Below the pieces are notes generated by a model, which saw nothing but the letters and a program-made list of their open reading frames with translations, was not told the DNA's origin and did no database searches. Below, piece after piece: positions 52,239-61,060 of a DNA stretch of 64,000 nt. The stretch comes from Pseudomonas extremaustralis. Its GTDB lineage: Bacteria > Pseudomonadota > Gammaproteobacteria > Pseudomonadales > Pseudomonadaceae. The DNA lies in the NCBI RefSeq assembly GCF_900102035.1, contig NZ_LT629689.1, forward strand, positions 6,172,501 to 6,236,500. The letters are read 5' to 3'. The number at the start of each line of letters is the position of its first letter. The stretch's first letter is position 1. The translations under genes and the position numbers were made by a program.

Positions 52239-52898
52239 ATGACGAGGCGATTAGGCGGCTTGATGTGCTGGTTGTGCTGCACCCTGGCCCAGGCCGACGG
52301 CCTGCAGGACGCGGTGCGCGAGTTGCTTGCGCCGCGCTTGCCGGCACGGGCGCAGTTGGTTGCAGTGGACATCGGCCAGCCGGCGGCGCGCATCGCCGCC
52401 TGCGCGACGCAACGGCCGTACCTGGTGCATCCAGAACAAAGCGTGATCGGCCGGGCCGCCGTGGGCGTGCGCTGCCTGGACGAAGTCGCGGGCTACCTGC
52501 AAGTCAGCGTGCGCGTGGTCGGCGACTATGTGGTCAGCCGCCAGCGCATCCCCGCCGGTGAGGTGATCAAGGCCTCCATGCTGGAACTCAAGCGCGGCCC
52601 GCTGGAACGTCTGCCCAAAGGCAGCGTGTTCGAGCCTTCGCAGATCATCGGCCGCCAGGCCAGCCGCACCCTCGGCCGAGGCATGGTGATTACCCAGAAT
52701 CACGTGCGCGAGCGTTGGTTGGTGGAGCGCAACGCCCGGGTGGTCCTGCAAGCCCAGGGCGCGGGTTTTACCATCAGCCGCGACGGCAAGGCGCTGGACA
52801 ACGGTAGCCTGGGCAGCACCGTACGGGTCATGGGCAGCGACGGCAAAATGCTCAGTGCCCAAGTGGTGGGCCAGAACGAGTTGCTGCTGCGCTATTAA
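52239..52898 (+). CDS. flgA: P-ring assembly chaperone FlgA
   Basis: This 219-residue periplasmic protein has a short signal peptide (GGLMCWLCCTLAQA). The SAF domain appears in VVGDYVVSRQRIPAGEVIKA and LERLPKGSVFEPSQIIGRQA, and the C-terminus includes GKALDNGSLGSTVRVMGSDG. It helps FlgI assemble. ATG 52239 is preferred over the overlapping GTG 52236 because GGAGGG lies 8 bp upstream. It is divergent from flgB and followed by flgM with its own promoter. Confidence 0.93.
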   Translation: MTRRLGGLMCWLCCTLAQADGLQDAVRELLAPRLPARAQLVAVDIGQPAARIAACATQRPYLVHPEQSVIGRAAVGVRCLDEVAGYLQVSVRVVGDYVVSRQRIPAGEVIKASMLELKRGPLERLPKGSVFEPSQIIGRQASRTLGRGMVITQNHVRERWLVERNARVVLQAQGAGFTISRDGKALDNGSLGSTVRVMGSDGKMLSAQVVGQNELLLRY

Positions 52899-52913
52899 TT
52901 TTTAATCGAAGGT

Positions 52914-52941
52914 CAAAGTTTGCCGTCGCGATTGCCGATAG
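52914..52941 (+). promoter_or_regulatory. Sigma-28 (FliA) promoter of flgMN
   Basis: CAAAGTTT, 12 nt, GCCGATAG gives a near-perfect FliA -35 (TAAAGTTT) and -10 (GCCGATAA), with the same spacer length as the other three sites. It lies 33 bp before the flgM start codon, in the flgA-flgM gap. Confidence 0.75.
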
Positions 52942-52974
52942 TGACCTCAACCACAGCCAATTGAAGCCTCTAAC

Positions 52975-53253
52975 GTGAAAATCATAAGTGCAAACCTGAC
53001 CAACACCCTGGCGCCCACCGACGGCAAAGCCACCGGCAACCCGCGCATCGAAACCTTGCCCCTGGAAGCCACCGTCGACGACAGCGTGCAAGTCTCCAGC
53101 AGCACCGCCAGCTCGCAGGTTGCGACGTCGTCGGACGTGGACATGGACAAAGTCGCGGCCCTGCGCCAGGCCATCGACAGCGGCACCTACCAGGTGAGCG
53201 CAGACTCGATTTTCGACGGCCTCGCCGCCAGCGTGCGCGAAACCCTCCCATGA
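52975..53253 (+). CDS. flgM: Anti-sigma-28 factor FlgM
   Basis: This 92-residue protein has an unstructured Ser/Thr-rich N-terminus and the conserved C-terminal FliA-binding helices (DMDKVAALRQAIDSGTYQVS, then ADSIFDGLAASV). The start codon is GTG. FlgM holds FliA until the hook is complete and is then exported, coupling late gene expression to assembly. It is transcribed from its own sigma-28 promoter, giving negative feedback, and is followed by flgN. Confidence 0.93.
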   Translation: MKIISANLTNTLAPTDGKATGNPRIETLPLEATVDDSVQVSSSTASSQVATSSDVDMDKVAALRQAIDSGTYQVSADSIFDGLAASVRETLP

Positions 53254-53280
53254 ACGCTGACCGATGAGGTGCAGGTGCCG

Positions 53281-53712
53281 ATGAGTCTGGCCAAACACTT
53301 GGAATTGCAGCAGCAGGCGATCGTCGAACTTGTCGACTGGCTGGAACTGGAACGGCGTGCACTGGCCCAGGCCAAGGTCGACGGTGAAAAACTGCAGGAA
53401 CTGACGGCGTGCAAACAGGCGGCATTGCAGAAGCTGGAGCAACTGGAAGCGATCCGCTCCGGGGCGCAGTTGAGGCTCGGCTATGGCGCAGGGCGGCAAG
53501 GTGCGCTGAAGGCGGCGCAGGATGCCGAGTGCGTAGCGGCCTGGCAGGAAGTGCAGGCCCTGGCGCGACGGGCGCGGGAGCTGAATGTGGCGAATGGCGA
53601 GGCGTTGGGGCTGCGCATGGCGGGTAACCAGCGGATTGTCGGGTTTTTGAATTCGGTGGTGGGGCACGCGTTGTACGGGCCTGATGGGCGCAGACTGCGC
53701 GGGGGTGATTGA
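53281..53712 (+). CDS. flgN: FlgK/FlgL export chaperone FlgN
   Basis: This 143-residue helical protein begins MSLAKHLELQQQAIVELVDW, has a long charged coiled region, and ends with GNQRIVGFLNSVVGHALYGP, recalling the FlgN C-terminal substrate-binding helix. Position after flgM is standard. ATG 53281 is preferred; a GTG at 53269 would add four residues. It should protect FlgK and FlgL before export. Confidence 0.9.
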   Translation: MSLAKHLELQQQAIVELVDWLELERRALAQAKVDGEKLQELTACKQAALQKLEQLEAIRSGAQLRLGYGAGRQGALKAAQDAECVAAWQEVQALARRARELNVANGEALGLRMAGNQRIVGFLNSVVGHALYGPDGRRLRGGD

Positions 53713-53839
53713 GTCGTGAGGTTGGCTGTGTGATTGAAGCAAACACGCTTTTCAGGTGTGTCAGTGAATCGGTCAATCGCTGACGCAATATCAGGATTTC
53801 CTGATGGCTCTTTGCTATGTGTAGCGCTAGAGTGGTTAA

Positions 53840-53883
53840 AAGATTTAAAGAAATCTTCGTTTCTCCGGCTTCGACCGAAGCCG
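53840..53883 (+). promoter_or_regulatory. Two adjacent inverted repeats before the signalling operon
   Basis: AAGATTT-AAAG-AAATCTT (53840-53857) is followed by CGGCTTCG-AC-CGAAGCCG (53866-53883), both with perfect arms, ending 29 bp before the receiver-gene ATG. They could be an operator plus a leader hairpin; no T-run follows the second, so a terminator is unlikely. Confidence 0.45.
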
Positions 53884-53912
53884 CAGCACACTTCATAAAT
53901 GTGGAGTGCACC

Positions 53913-54272
53913 ATGAAAGTTCTAATTGCCGACGACTCATCCATGTCCCGCAAGATGGTTTTGCGGGCCCTGCCAGAATCACTGACCGAAGATGTCCGCC
54001 AGGCCTGTAATGGCTCCGAGGTGATGGAGGCCTATCACGCAGGCTTGGTCGATCTGCTTTTTCTCGACCTCACCATGCCCGTCATGGACGGTTTCCAGAC
54101 CCTGGAGGCGCTCAAGCGCGAAGACGCCAATGTGGTCATCGTGGTGATCAGCGCAGACATCCAACCCCTGGCCAGGCAACGAGTCGTGGACCTGGGCGCT
54201 GCCGCATTCGTAGCCAAGCCCGTTACGGCTGAAGCCCTGCTCAATGCTTTGCACTTCATAGGAGTGCTTTGA
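53913..54272 (+). CDS. Single-domain response regulator (CheY-like)
   Basis: This 119-residue receiver domain with no output domain begins MKVLIADDSSMSRKMVLRAL. The acidic pair is D7/D8, the phosphorylation site is D52 (LLFLDLTMPVMDGFQTL), and K102 sits in AAFVAKPVTAEALL. ATG 53913 was chosen over the longer frame from 53817, whose added residues do not belong to a receiver. It is coupled to the CheC-like gene (TGATG). As an isolated receiver beside a CheC-type phosphatase it could act on the motor switch or pass phosphate to the histidine kinase pathway in the same operon. Confidence 0.9.
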   Translation: MKVLIADDSSMSRKMVLRALPESLTEDVRQACNGSEVMEAYHAGLVDLLFLDLTMPVMDGFQTLEALKREDANVVIVVISADIQPLARQRVVDLGAAAFVAKPVTAEALLNALHFIGVL

Positions 54273-54883
54273 TGGAAACTTTGGCCGCGCTTACCGAAGA
54301 CCAACGTGATGCCTTGCAGGAGCTGATGAATATTGCCATGGGGCAGGCCGCCGAGCGATTGGCTCTGCTGACCAACACCATGGTGACGCTCTCGGTTCCT
54401 TTCATTCACCCCCTGATCCGGGAACAGAACCACCTGTTGATCCCGGACCATCTTCGTCAAAGCTCCATGGTCGTTACCCGACAGTCTTTTCTGGGCGAGC
54501 TACGTGGAGAGGTGTTCGTTTGCTTTGGCGCGATGGGGGCCGACAAGCTCGCCGAACTGCTGGGCTATAACGACGGCGACCCCGCGCAGCAGGAAGAACT
54601 GATGTTGGATGTCACCAACATCCTGTCCGGTGCCTGTATCAGCGGCCTGGCCAAGCAGGTGGCGATCCAAGTGAGCTATGACGCGCCGTCGATTCTGGTC
54701 CACAGGGAAGAGTCCGGCAACGCACTGGATGAATTGGACCTGAACGAACACCTTGCGATGGTGCTGGAAATCCGTTTCGAGGTTCAGGCTCATCAATTCT
54801 CCTGCGACCTGCTGATCTGCATCACCGAACGTACTGCCGGCGTTGTTATTCGGGCCATCGATCGTTTGCTGGACGAGCTTTGA
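54272..54883 (+). CDS. CheC-like chemotaxis phosphatase
   Basis: This 203-residue protein has two CheC-type phosphatase helices: LQELMNIAMGQAAERLALL near the N-terminus and EELMLDVTNILSGACISGL near residue 115, each with the E..N pair. CheC/CheX proteins dephosphorylate CheY-P. ATG 54272 overlaps the previous stop by one base; a TTG 3 bp earlier is not needed. Its likely substrate is the receiver encoded just upstream or the one at the end of the operon. Confidence 0.83.
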   Translation: METLAALTEDQRDALQELMNIAMGQAAERLALLTNTMVTLSVPFIHPLIREQNHLLIPDHLRQSSMVVTRQSFLGELRGEVFVCFGAMGADKLAELLGYNDGDPAQQEELMLDVTNILSGACISGLAKQVAIQVSYDAPSILVHREESGNALDELDLNEHLAMVLEIRFEVQAHQFSCDLLICITERTAGVVIRAIDRLLDEL

Positions 54884-54894
54884 GGGGCCTCTTT

Positions 54895-56223
54895 ATGACA
54901 GACAGCAAAGCAATTTCCCGGGAAACCCTGGAGTCGATGCTCAAGGCCATCAACATGGGTGTGCTGTTGGTCGACCAGGACTGCAAAGTGCTGTTCTCCA
55001 ATCACTTTATGACTATCAACAGCGGTCGCAGCGCTGAAGAACTTGTGGGCCGGACGCTGTTCGAAGCATTTCCGGAATTGCCGGAGGTCTGGACCCGACA
55101 GAAGATCAACAGTGTCGCCACTCTGCAAAATTTTGCTTTCACGTCATGGCAGCAACGGCCGCACCTGTTCAATTTCGAAAGCACCCGGCCTATCAGCGGC
55201 TTAGTCCGGCACATGTATCAGAACTGTACCTTCTTCCCCGTGCAGGACGCCGATGGCAGCAGTCTGGGGGTGGGCCTGGCCATCACTGATACCACCGACA
55301 CTGCGGCCCGCCAACTCGAGCTGACGCACCTGAACAAGTTGCTGGAAGAAGAAAAGAGTGCCCAGGCACTGCTTATCGCGCGGCTCGAAGATGCACAGGC
55401 GCAGTTACTGCAGTCCGAGAAGATGGCGGCGATAGGTCAACTTGCAGCGGGCGTGGCCCACGAGATCAATAACCCGATCGGCTTTGTTTGCTCCAACGTC
55501 AACACCTTGCGTCGTTACCTCGTGGACATCTTTGCGCTGCTCGAAGCTCATGAACAGGCGAGCGATGAAACGCACGCCAATGCACATCCTGAGCTGGCGA
55601 TCATGCGAGACAAGATGGATTACAAATTCATGCGTCAGGACATCGACGACCTGCTTGTCGAGTCGGCCGACGGTCTTGACCGGGTCACTCGCATAGTCAG
55701 GGACCTGCGCGAGTTCTCCCATGTCGACAGTTACGAATGGCAGTTGGCCGATCTGCACAAGGGGCTCGACAGCACCCTCAACGTTATCTGGAACGAGATC
55801 AAGTTCAAGGCCCAGGTAATCAAGTGCTATGGGGATATCGAACTCATCGAATGCATGGGCTCACAGATCAATCAGGTCTTTATGAACTTGCTCATCAACG
55901 CGAGCCATGCGGTGGGCAGCGACGGCGAAATCACCGTCAGGAGCGGGCGAGAAGATGGCGGGGTGTTCGTTGAAATCGCCGACAACGGCCATGGCATCCC
56001 CCCTGAAATCCAGAACCGAATATTCGAACCGTTCTTCACAACCAAGCCGGTGGGCATGGGATCGGGCCTTGGCCTGTCGTTGTCCTACAGCATCATCCTC
56101 AAGCACCACGGAAGGCTCACCGTCGAAAGTGAGCCGGGCAGGGGGAGTCGCTTCCGCGCGTGGTTACCATTACGCCAGCCCCAGCAGCAGGCCCTTTCAA
56201 CTTCTGCCACAGAAGGATGCTGA
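54895..56223 (+). CDS. PAS-domain sensor histidine kinase
   Basis: This 442-residue soluble kinase has a PAS domain (about residues 10-130, [20 protein letters not shown]), a coiled linker, and a HisKA region with H189 ([20 protein letters not shown]). The ATPase domain has N-box [14 protein letters not shown]1 [11 protein letters not shown] and G2 [14 protein letters not shown]. There is no membrane segment, so it should sense an internal signal. ATG 54895 follows GAGGGG; a TTG at 54880 is the alternative. The next gene encodes a receiver that overlaps its 3' end region and is a probable partner. Confidence 0.9.
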   Translation: MTDSKAISRETLESMLKAINMGVLLVDQDCKVLFSNHFMTINSGRSAEELVGRTLFEAFPELPEVWTRQKINSVATLQNFAFTSWQQRPHLFNFESTRPISGLVRHMYQNCTFFPVQDADGSSLGVGLAITDTTDTAARQLELTHLNKLLEEEKSAQALLIARLEDAQAQLLQSEKMAAIGQLAAGVAHEINNPIGFVCSNVNTLRRYLVDIFALLEAHEQASDETHANAHPELAIMRDKMDYKFMRQDIDDLLVESADGLDRVTRIVRDLREFSHVDSYEWQLADLHKGLDSTLNVIWNEIKFKAQVIKCYGDIELIECMGSQINQVFMNLLINASHAVGSDGEITVRSGREDGGVFVEIADNGHGIPPEIQNRIFEPFFTTKPVGMGSGLGLSLSYSIILKHHGRLTVESEPGRGSRFRAWLPLRQPQQQALSTSATEGC

Positions 56224-56225
56224 TC

Positions 56226-56663
56226 ATGGAAGCCCTCTCCTCCAGCGTAAAACGCCACACCATCATGCTGGTGGATGATGAAGAGAGCATCCTCAACAGC
56301 CTGCGACGCTTGCTGCGGGTAAAACCTTACGACTTGCTTCTGGCCACGAGTGGGGCCCAGGCGCTGGAGCTCTTTGAACAGCACTCTGTCGACCTGATCG
56401 TCTGCGACGCGCGCATGCCGTTCATGGACGGTCCGACGCTGCTTCGCGAGGTGTATAAGCGCGACCCGGAATGCATGAATATCTTGCTCACCGGTTATGC
56501 CGACATGAGCATGATCACGCAAGCCCTCAGCGACGGGTACATTTTCCGCTACATCAGCAAACCCTGGAATGACGAGGAGCTTCAGCTCACCCTTGATCAG
56601 GCTCTAGAAGTGCAGAGAGTACTGCGTGATCGTGAAAATCCCCAGGCACTCGTTGGTGGATAG
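56226..56663 (+). CDS. Response regulator receiver protein
   Basis: This 145-residue protein has a receiver domain (HTIMLVDDEESILNSLRRLL; phosphorylation site D61 in LIVCDARMPFMDGP; Lys in FRYISKPWNDEEL). The YISKPWNDEEL ending is typical of RpfG-type receivers, but no HD-GYP or other output domain follows, only a short helix. ATG 56226 is chosen since AGAAGG lies 9 bp upstream. Its partner is probably the kinase encoded just upstream. Confidence 0.88.
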   Translation: MEALSSSVKRHTIMLVDDEESILNSLRRLLRVKPYDLLLATSGAQALELFEQHSVDLIVCDARMPFMDGPTLLREVYKRDPECMNILLTGYADMSMITQALSDGYIFRYISKPWNDEELQLTLDQALEVQRVLRDRENPQALVGG

Positions 56664-56853
56664 AGCGAAGCCCTGTGTGGTGCACACTTATGCTGGAAAC
56701 TGCGTCAGTTTTTTTCTCAGCTAAACAGGTGGCAACCGGTGTTGGGCTGATGCTGGCTAGCTTGCCGCCCTTGCTCGGCTCACGTTTCGTAAGTAATGGC
56801 GTAGGTGTATCGTCCCCAGCCACTATTTGCCTCGAACAATTCGAGATTTCTAT

Positions 56854-57615
56854 ATGAAACCCAATCCGCCAATCGATAACGCATTACGCGTCGCGTTGGT
56901 TACAGGATCCACATCCGGTATCGGCGCGGCCATTGCACGTGTACTAAGCGGGGCAGGCTATGCGGTGGTTCTGCATTCGCGAAATTCTGCGGATACGGGT
57001 CGCGCTATGGCTGCCGAAATGAAACAGGCTATCTACGTGCAAGCTGATCTTGCTTGTGAAGCCGATAGGGTCAGGCTTGTTGACGAGGCGATCGCCGCGT
57101 GGGGTCAGCTCGACGTATTGGTCAATAACGCCGGCATCAGCAGGGTCATTCCCCATAGCGACCTTGCCTCTGCTACTTCGGCGGTGTGGCACGAACTTAA
57201 CGAGATTAATGTCGTGGCGCCGTTCCATCTGGTCGCATTGGCCGAATCGGCATTGCGCGATGCCGCCCGTTACCGTCGAGCAGGTAGCGTCGTAAACATC
57301 AGTTCGCATGCTGGTGTCCGTCCTAAGGGCGCATCCATTCCCTATGCGGTGAGCAAAGCGGCGCTCAATCACATGACCCGCTTGCTCGCGGTGTCACTTG
57401 GGCCAGACATTCGCGTAAATGCTGTGGCGCCTGGCCTGGTCGACACGCCTCTGACCGCCGAGTGGAAAGAGGCCCAAGAGCTGTGGCGAGATCGCGCCCC
57501 AATGCGCAGGGCCGCTAGCCCAGAAGACATTGCAAACGCTGTTGCCATGTTGGTTGATTCGGACTACCTAACCGGTGAGGTACTCCTGTCAGACGGCGGA
57601 TTAAATCTGACCTAG
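56854..57615 (+). CDS. Short-chain dehydrogenase/reductase
   Basis: This 253-residue classical SDR has the cofactor motif TGSTSGIG, the NNAG motif ([15 protein letters not shown]), catalytic Ser in VVNISSHAG and the YxxxK site in [16 protein letters not shown], with [14 protein letters not shown] after it. The cofactor is probably NADP(H), because an Arg-rich residue set ([11 protein letters not shown]) follows the second strand. The substrate is not deducible. ATG 56854 fits the family start. It is separated by 190 bp from the signalling operon and convergent with the TonB receptor. Confidence 0.88.
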   Translation: MKPNPPIDNALRVALVTGSTSGIGAAIARVLSGAGYAVVLHSRNSADTGRAMAAEMKQAIYVQADLACEADRVRLVDEAIAAWGQLDVLVNNAGISRVIPHSDLASATSAVWHELNEINVVAPFHLVALAESALRDAARYRRAGSVVNISSHAGVRPKGASIPYAVSKAALNHMTRLLAVSLGPDIRVNAVAPGLVDTPLTAEWKEAQELWRDRAPMRRAASPEDIANAVAMLVDSDYLTGEVLLSDGGLNLT

Positions 57616-57696
57616 GGTCAGCGCGCCCCGCAGGGGCGGCCTAGATGACTTTGTCGGACGTACAGGGCCGCCGTCATGGGGCAGACGCTGAGCGAC

Positions 57697-60027
57697 TCAG
57701 AACTTCACATTGAAACCGGCATACATCGCTCGAGGCGCCGCCGGGGTGATGGTCTGGGGATTGGATAGCCCCAGCGACGGGATGTCGCCAACGGCGGCGA
57801 ACGTACCGTAGGTGGCATATTTGCGATCAAGGGCGTTGTCCACTTTGGCGAAGAGTTTGATTGTTTTGGTGAGCTGATAATCGCTGTGGACATTGAACAC
57901 CGCATACCCGGCCAACTTGGCATTGTGGTTTGAATCGTCGCCGACATAGTACTGGCTGCTGTTGGCGAGCATGTCCGCGCCGAGGGTCAAGGCCGATGTC
58001 AATTTATAATCCCCGCCCATCTTCAATTGCCATGGCGAAATGCCGGGGATTTTGTCGCCGCGGGCGACAGCAATATTGCCGTTGGCATCGGCTTCAGGAT
58101 TGTTGGCCGACGTCAGCGTCAGGTTGGATTGGTAGGTTGCATCGACATAGGCCAGTGTCGTGTAGGCAGACCAGTCGCTGGTTCGGTACTGGACGTAGGC
58201 ATCGAGACCCTGGCGACGGGTTTTGCCCGCGTTCACATAGTAGCCATAGCCCGGGACCACGCTGCTGGGCTGGCTGACGATGTCATCGCTGTTGTCGGTA
58301 CGGAACGCGCTGAGCTTCCAGTCAATCGTCGAGTCGGCGTTCACCGTGCTGTGGCCCCGCAGGCCTGTCTCGTAGGTCCTTGAGACAACTTGCTTGAGGG
58401 TCGGGTCTGACACCAGGAAACCTTCGAGCAAGCAGGGTTTCGCCGGGTTTGCACAGCCCAGTTCAAGCGGCGTGGGCGCGCGGTTGGCTTCGGAGTAGCC
58501 GCCGTAGATGCTCATGTCCGGCGTCAGTTTGTAGGTGAGGCCGGCGAGCGGGTTCAAGCGAGCGTAGCGATGATCGCCGGTGAGTTCAGGGGAGTTGCCC
58601 AGCGCGTCGCTCAGGTTGATCTGAGCGATATTCAGCCGCGCGCCGAGCGTGGCCGACAGACGATCGGTGAGGTCGAGCGTATCGGAGGAAAACAGCCCCT
58701 GATAGGTATTCTTCGCCCTCAGCTTGACGGGTTGAATCAAGCCGTCGCTGGTCTGATAAGTGATTCCGGAGCCGACGACGTAAGGATCTATCGTGGTGTC
58801 CGCTATGGTCCCGAGCTCATTGCTTCCCGAGAACGACAGGCTGGAATAGTCGATGTTGGCGCCCGCCACGAAATGATTGTTCAGTGTCAGGAACGAGCCG
58901 TCATACGTAGTCTGCAGAGAGGCGCCGACGGTGTCGGAGTTGACGTGGGTGCGGTCTATCGAGCCGGCGATCCCTTGGTTCAATCCGGTGCCAGGCAGCA
59001 GGCTCGAGGATAGATTTTGTCCGCTCCCGGCGTTCTGCGCGACCGCATCGCCCAGGCACAACTGCGTTGGATCGCCTGCACATGCGGCCACATCGGAGGT
59101 GTTGCCATCGACATGTTTCTGGTCGAAATGACGCACATAGAGATTGCTTTGCACCGCCCAGTCGTCATTGAGCGATACCTTGCCGTTAAGGCCGACCATC
59201 AACATGTTGTTTTCTGTGGTCTGGGGGAACGTATAGACACTCGAGTACCTGCGCGCCAGCTCCTCGACGGGCGTCGGGCCAATGACCCCTAGCGTGTTCG
59301 ATGCGGCCGAAAGGTTGAGATGGAACTCGCGCACGTCGTCCTTGTACCCAAGGTCGGTGTAGAACCGCTTGATCCTCGAAGACGAGTGATCACGCCAACC
59401 GTCCTCATGGATTTCTTCACCGGAGGTGTAGAAGGCCCAGTTGTCTTTTTGGGCACCGTATTGCAGAGAGCTGCCGATGCGTCCGAACGACCCTCCTGTG
59501 ACCTCGGCTTCCAGTCCGTCATAGGTGAAACCGTTCTTCAACTGCAGATTGATCGCCCCGCCGAGGGCGTTAAGCCCGAAGACCGGATTGCTGGTCCACA
59601 CATCCGCGCGGTCAATGGCCACGCTGGGCACCAGGTCGAAATTCACGGTATCGCCGAACGCTTCGTTGATTCGCACGCCATTCAGATAAACCGCCAGCCC
59701 CTGCGGGGTTCCTTGCGTCGCGGAGGCCCTGAAGCCATGCAAATTGATGTCCTGCGAAAACGGATTGCCCTGCACATCGGAAATCTGCAGGCCTGGCGTT
59801 TGTTGCGACAGCGTGTCCAGTACGGAAGCGGATTTATTGCGGTCGAAATCGTCGGCAACCAGCGATTGGGTATTGGTTGGCACTTTATCCCGATCGATCG
59901 AGTCGCCGGCCACGGGCGAACTGCCGATGACTTGGATCGTTGGCAATTCCATTTCCTGGGCGTGCGCGACGATGGGGAGGTAAATGCAGGCAGAGCAGAG
60001 GAACATACGTTTTAACGTCTGGTGCAT
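57697..60027 (-). CDS. TonB-dependent outer-membrane receptor
   Basis: This 776-residue protein has a signal peptide (MFLCSACIYLPIVAHAQ), a plug domain (VLDTLSQQTPGLQISDVQGN, DINLHGFRASATQGTPQGLA, AIDRADVWTSNPVFGLNALG) and a 22-strand barrel ending AMYAGFNVKF with terminal Phe. A TonB-box-like ELPTIQVIG follows the signal. It has no N-terminal signalling domain and no neighbouring sigma/anti-sigma pair. The substrate is unknown; siderophore biosynthesis genes are not nearby. The start could be Met1 or Met8. Confidence 0.92.
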   Translation of the reverse strand: MHQTLKRMFLCSACIYLPIVAHAQEMELPTIQVIGSSPVAGDSIDRDKVPTNTQSLVADDFDRNKSASVLDTLSQQTPGLQISDVQGNPFSQDINLHGFRASATQGTPQGLAVYLNGVRINEAFGDTVNFDLVPSVAIDRADVWTSNPVFGLNALGGAINLQLKNGFTYDGLEAEVTGGSFGRIGSSLQYGAQKDNWAFYTSGEEIHEDGWRDHSSSRIKRFYTDLGYKDDVREFHLNLSAASNTLGVIGPTPVEELARRYSSVYTFPQTTENNMLMVGLNGKVSLNDDWAVQSNLYVRHFDQKHVDGNTSDVAACAGDPTQLCLGDAVAQNAGSGQNLSSSLLPGTGLNQGIAGSIDRTHVNSDTVGASLQTTYDGSFLTLNNHFVAGANIDYSSLSFSGSNELGTIADTTIDPYVVGSGITYQTSDGLIQPVKLRAKNTYQGLFSSDTLDLTDRLSATLGARLNIAQINLSDALGNSPELTGDHRYARLNPLAGLTYKLTPDMSIYGGYSEANRAPTPLELGCANPAKPCLLEGFLVSDPTLKQVVSRTYETGLRGHSTVNADSTIDWKLSAFRTDNSDDIVSQPSSVVPGYGYYVNAGKTRRQGLDAYVQYRTSDWSAYTTLAYVDATYQSNLTLTSANNPEADANGNIAVARGDKIPGISPWQLKMGGDYKLTSALTLGADMLANSSQYYVGDDSNHNAKLAGYAVFNVHSDYQLTKTIKLFAKVDNALDRKYATYGTFAAVGDIPSLGLSNPQTITPAAPRAMYAGFNVKF

Positions 60028-60352
60028 GGTCGGCCTGCGTATTTGTTTTTATTTTTTTGCGCAATTTACCAGCACCTATAACCCCGGACTTCGGGGGAGC
60101 ACTTGATAAAACGCGAGGGGTAAAAAACCATATTCCTGGCGTGATAAATACGTCAACGCCTCTTTGCAATATCACGACCTATTAATAGGGAAGTTGAGAC
60201 TTTGGGATGAGGCGATGGGGGCAGTGCTCTTGAGTGTTGTTTTCGGTAGGGCGGTAATAAGCCTGCGCAGGTTTATTGGGATCGGGTGAGCCTTTTATTT
60301 ATTCGGCTTATGATCACGCATGAATAAACGGCGCTTCTATTGGGAGGTCCTG
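60028..60352. other. 325-bp intergenic region, TonB receptor / reductase
   Basis: Divergent upstream region of the receptor and the RibD-like gene. It is AT-rich and has a small hairpin, CCCCG-GACTT-CGGGG (60082-60096). I found no convincing Fur box. A GGGAGG ribosome site (60342-60347) fixes the downstream gene start. Confidence 0.5.
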
Positions 60353-60889
60353 ATGGCCACTGCACATGTTTTCATCGCCGTCAGCCTGGACGGCTTCATC
60401 GCCCGGCCAGATGGCGACATCGATTGGCTTTTGCAGCGTGATGATCCGACTGAAGATCATGGCTACAACGCCTTCATTGCCGACAAGGATGTGATCGTGA
60501 TGGGGCGAGGGAGCTATGAGAAGGTACGGACCTTCGACACATGGTTCTACGACCGGCCCGTCGTGGTCCTGTCTGAACAACTGACCGGTACGCCGGTACC
60601 CGAGGCGCTGAAGGGCAAGCTGCGTTTCTCAAACCTCGCACCAGCAGACCTGATGGCCGAACTGGCGGGGCAAGGCGTGCAGCGTGTCTATGTCGATGGC
60701 GGGCAGTTGGTGCAATCCTTCCTGCGCGATGGGTTAGTCGCCGATATGGTGATTACCACCGTTCCGGTGCTGATCGGATCGGGAAGGCGATTGTTCGGGG
60801 GCCTTCAGCGGGATATTGACTGGGAACTGGTATCCAACTGCAGCTTTCCTTCGGGGTTGGTGCAGGCTAGCTATCGGTTGACTGTATGA
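60353..60889 (+). CDS. Dihydrofolate reductase/RibD C-terminal-family protein
   Basis: This 178-residue protein of the RibD_C/DHFR-like family shows VFIAVSLDGFIARPDGDIDW, KDVIVMGRGSYEKVRTFDTW and YVDGGQLVQSFLRDGLVADM. It ends with TTVPVLIGSGRRLFGGLQ, all typical of the small stand-alone members (YwjB/YyaP type). These bind NADPH; physiological substrates are mostly unknown. ATG 60353 was selected for its GGGAGG ribosome site; an upstream ATG at 60320 gives an atypical start. Confidence 0.87.
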   Translation: MATAHVFIAVSLDGFIARPDGDIDWLLQRDDPTEDHGYNAFIADKDVIVMGRGSYEKVRTFDTWFYDRPVVVLSEQLTGTPVPEALKGKLRFSNLAPADLMAELAGQGVQRVYVDGGQLVQSFLRDGLVADMVITTVPVLIGSGRRLFGGLQRDIDWELVSNCSFPSGLVQASYRLTV

Positions 60890-61060
60890 CTGGTTCGGGA
60901 GGATGTTCGGTCTAGAGTACGAGGGGGAAAGGGGGCGGATATATTTTTCAGAAGAGGGGTGAAAAATAAATCCGTCTCCTTTTTACAAACATTGTTTGCT
61001 TGGGACAACCTTCACAATGAACCCACTGGATAGGGTTTCAAAAAGGCAACGCAGCTGCGC

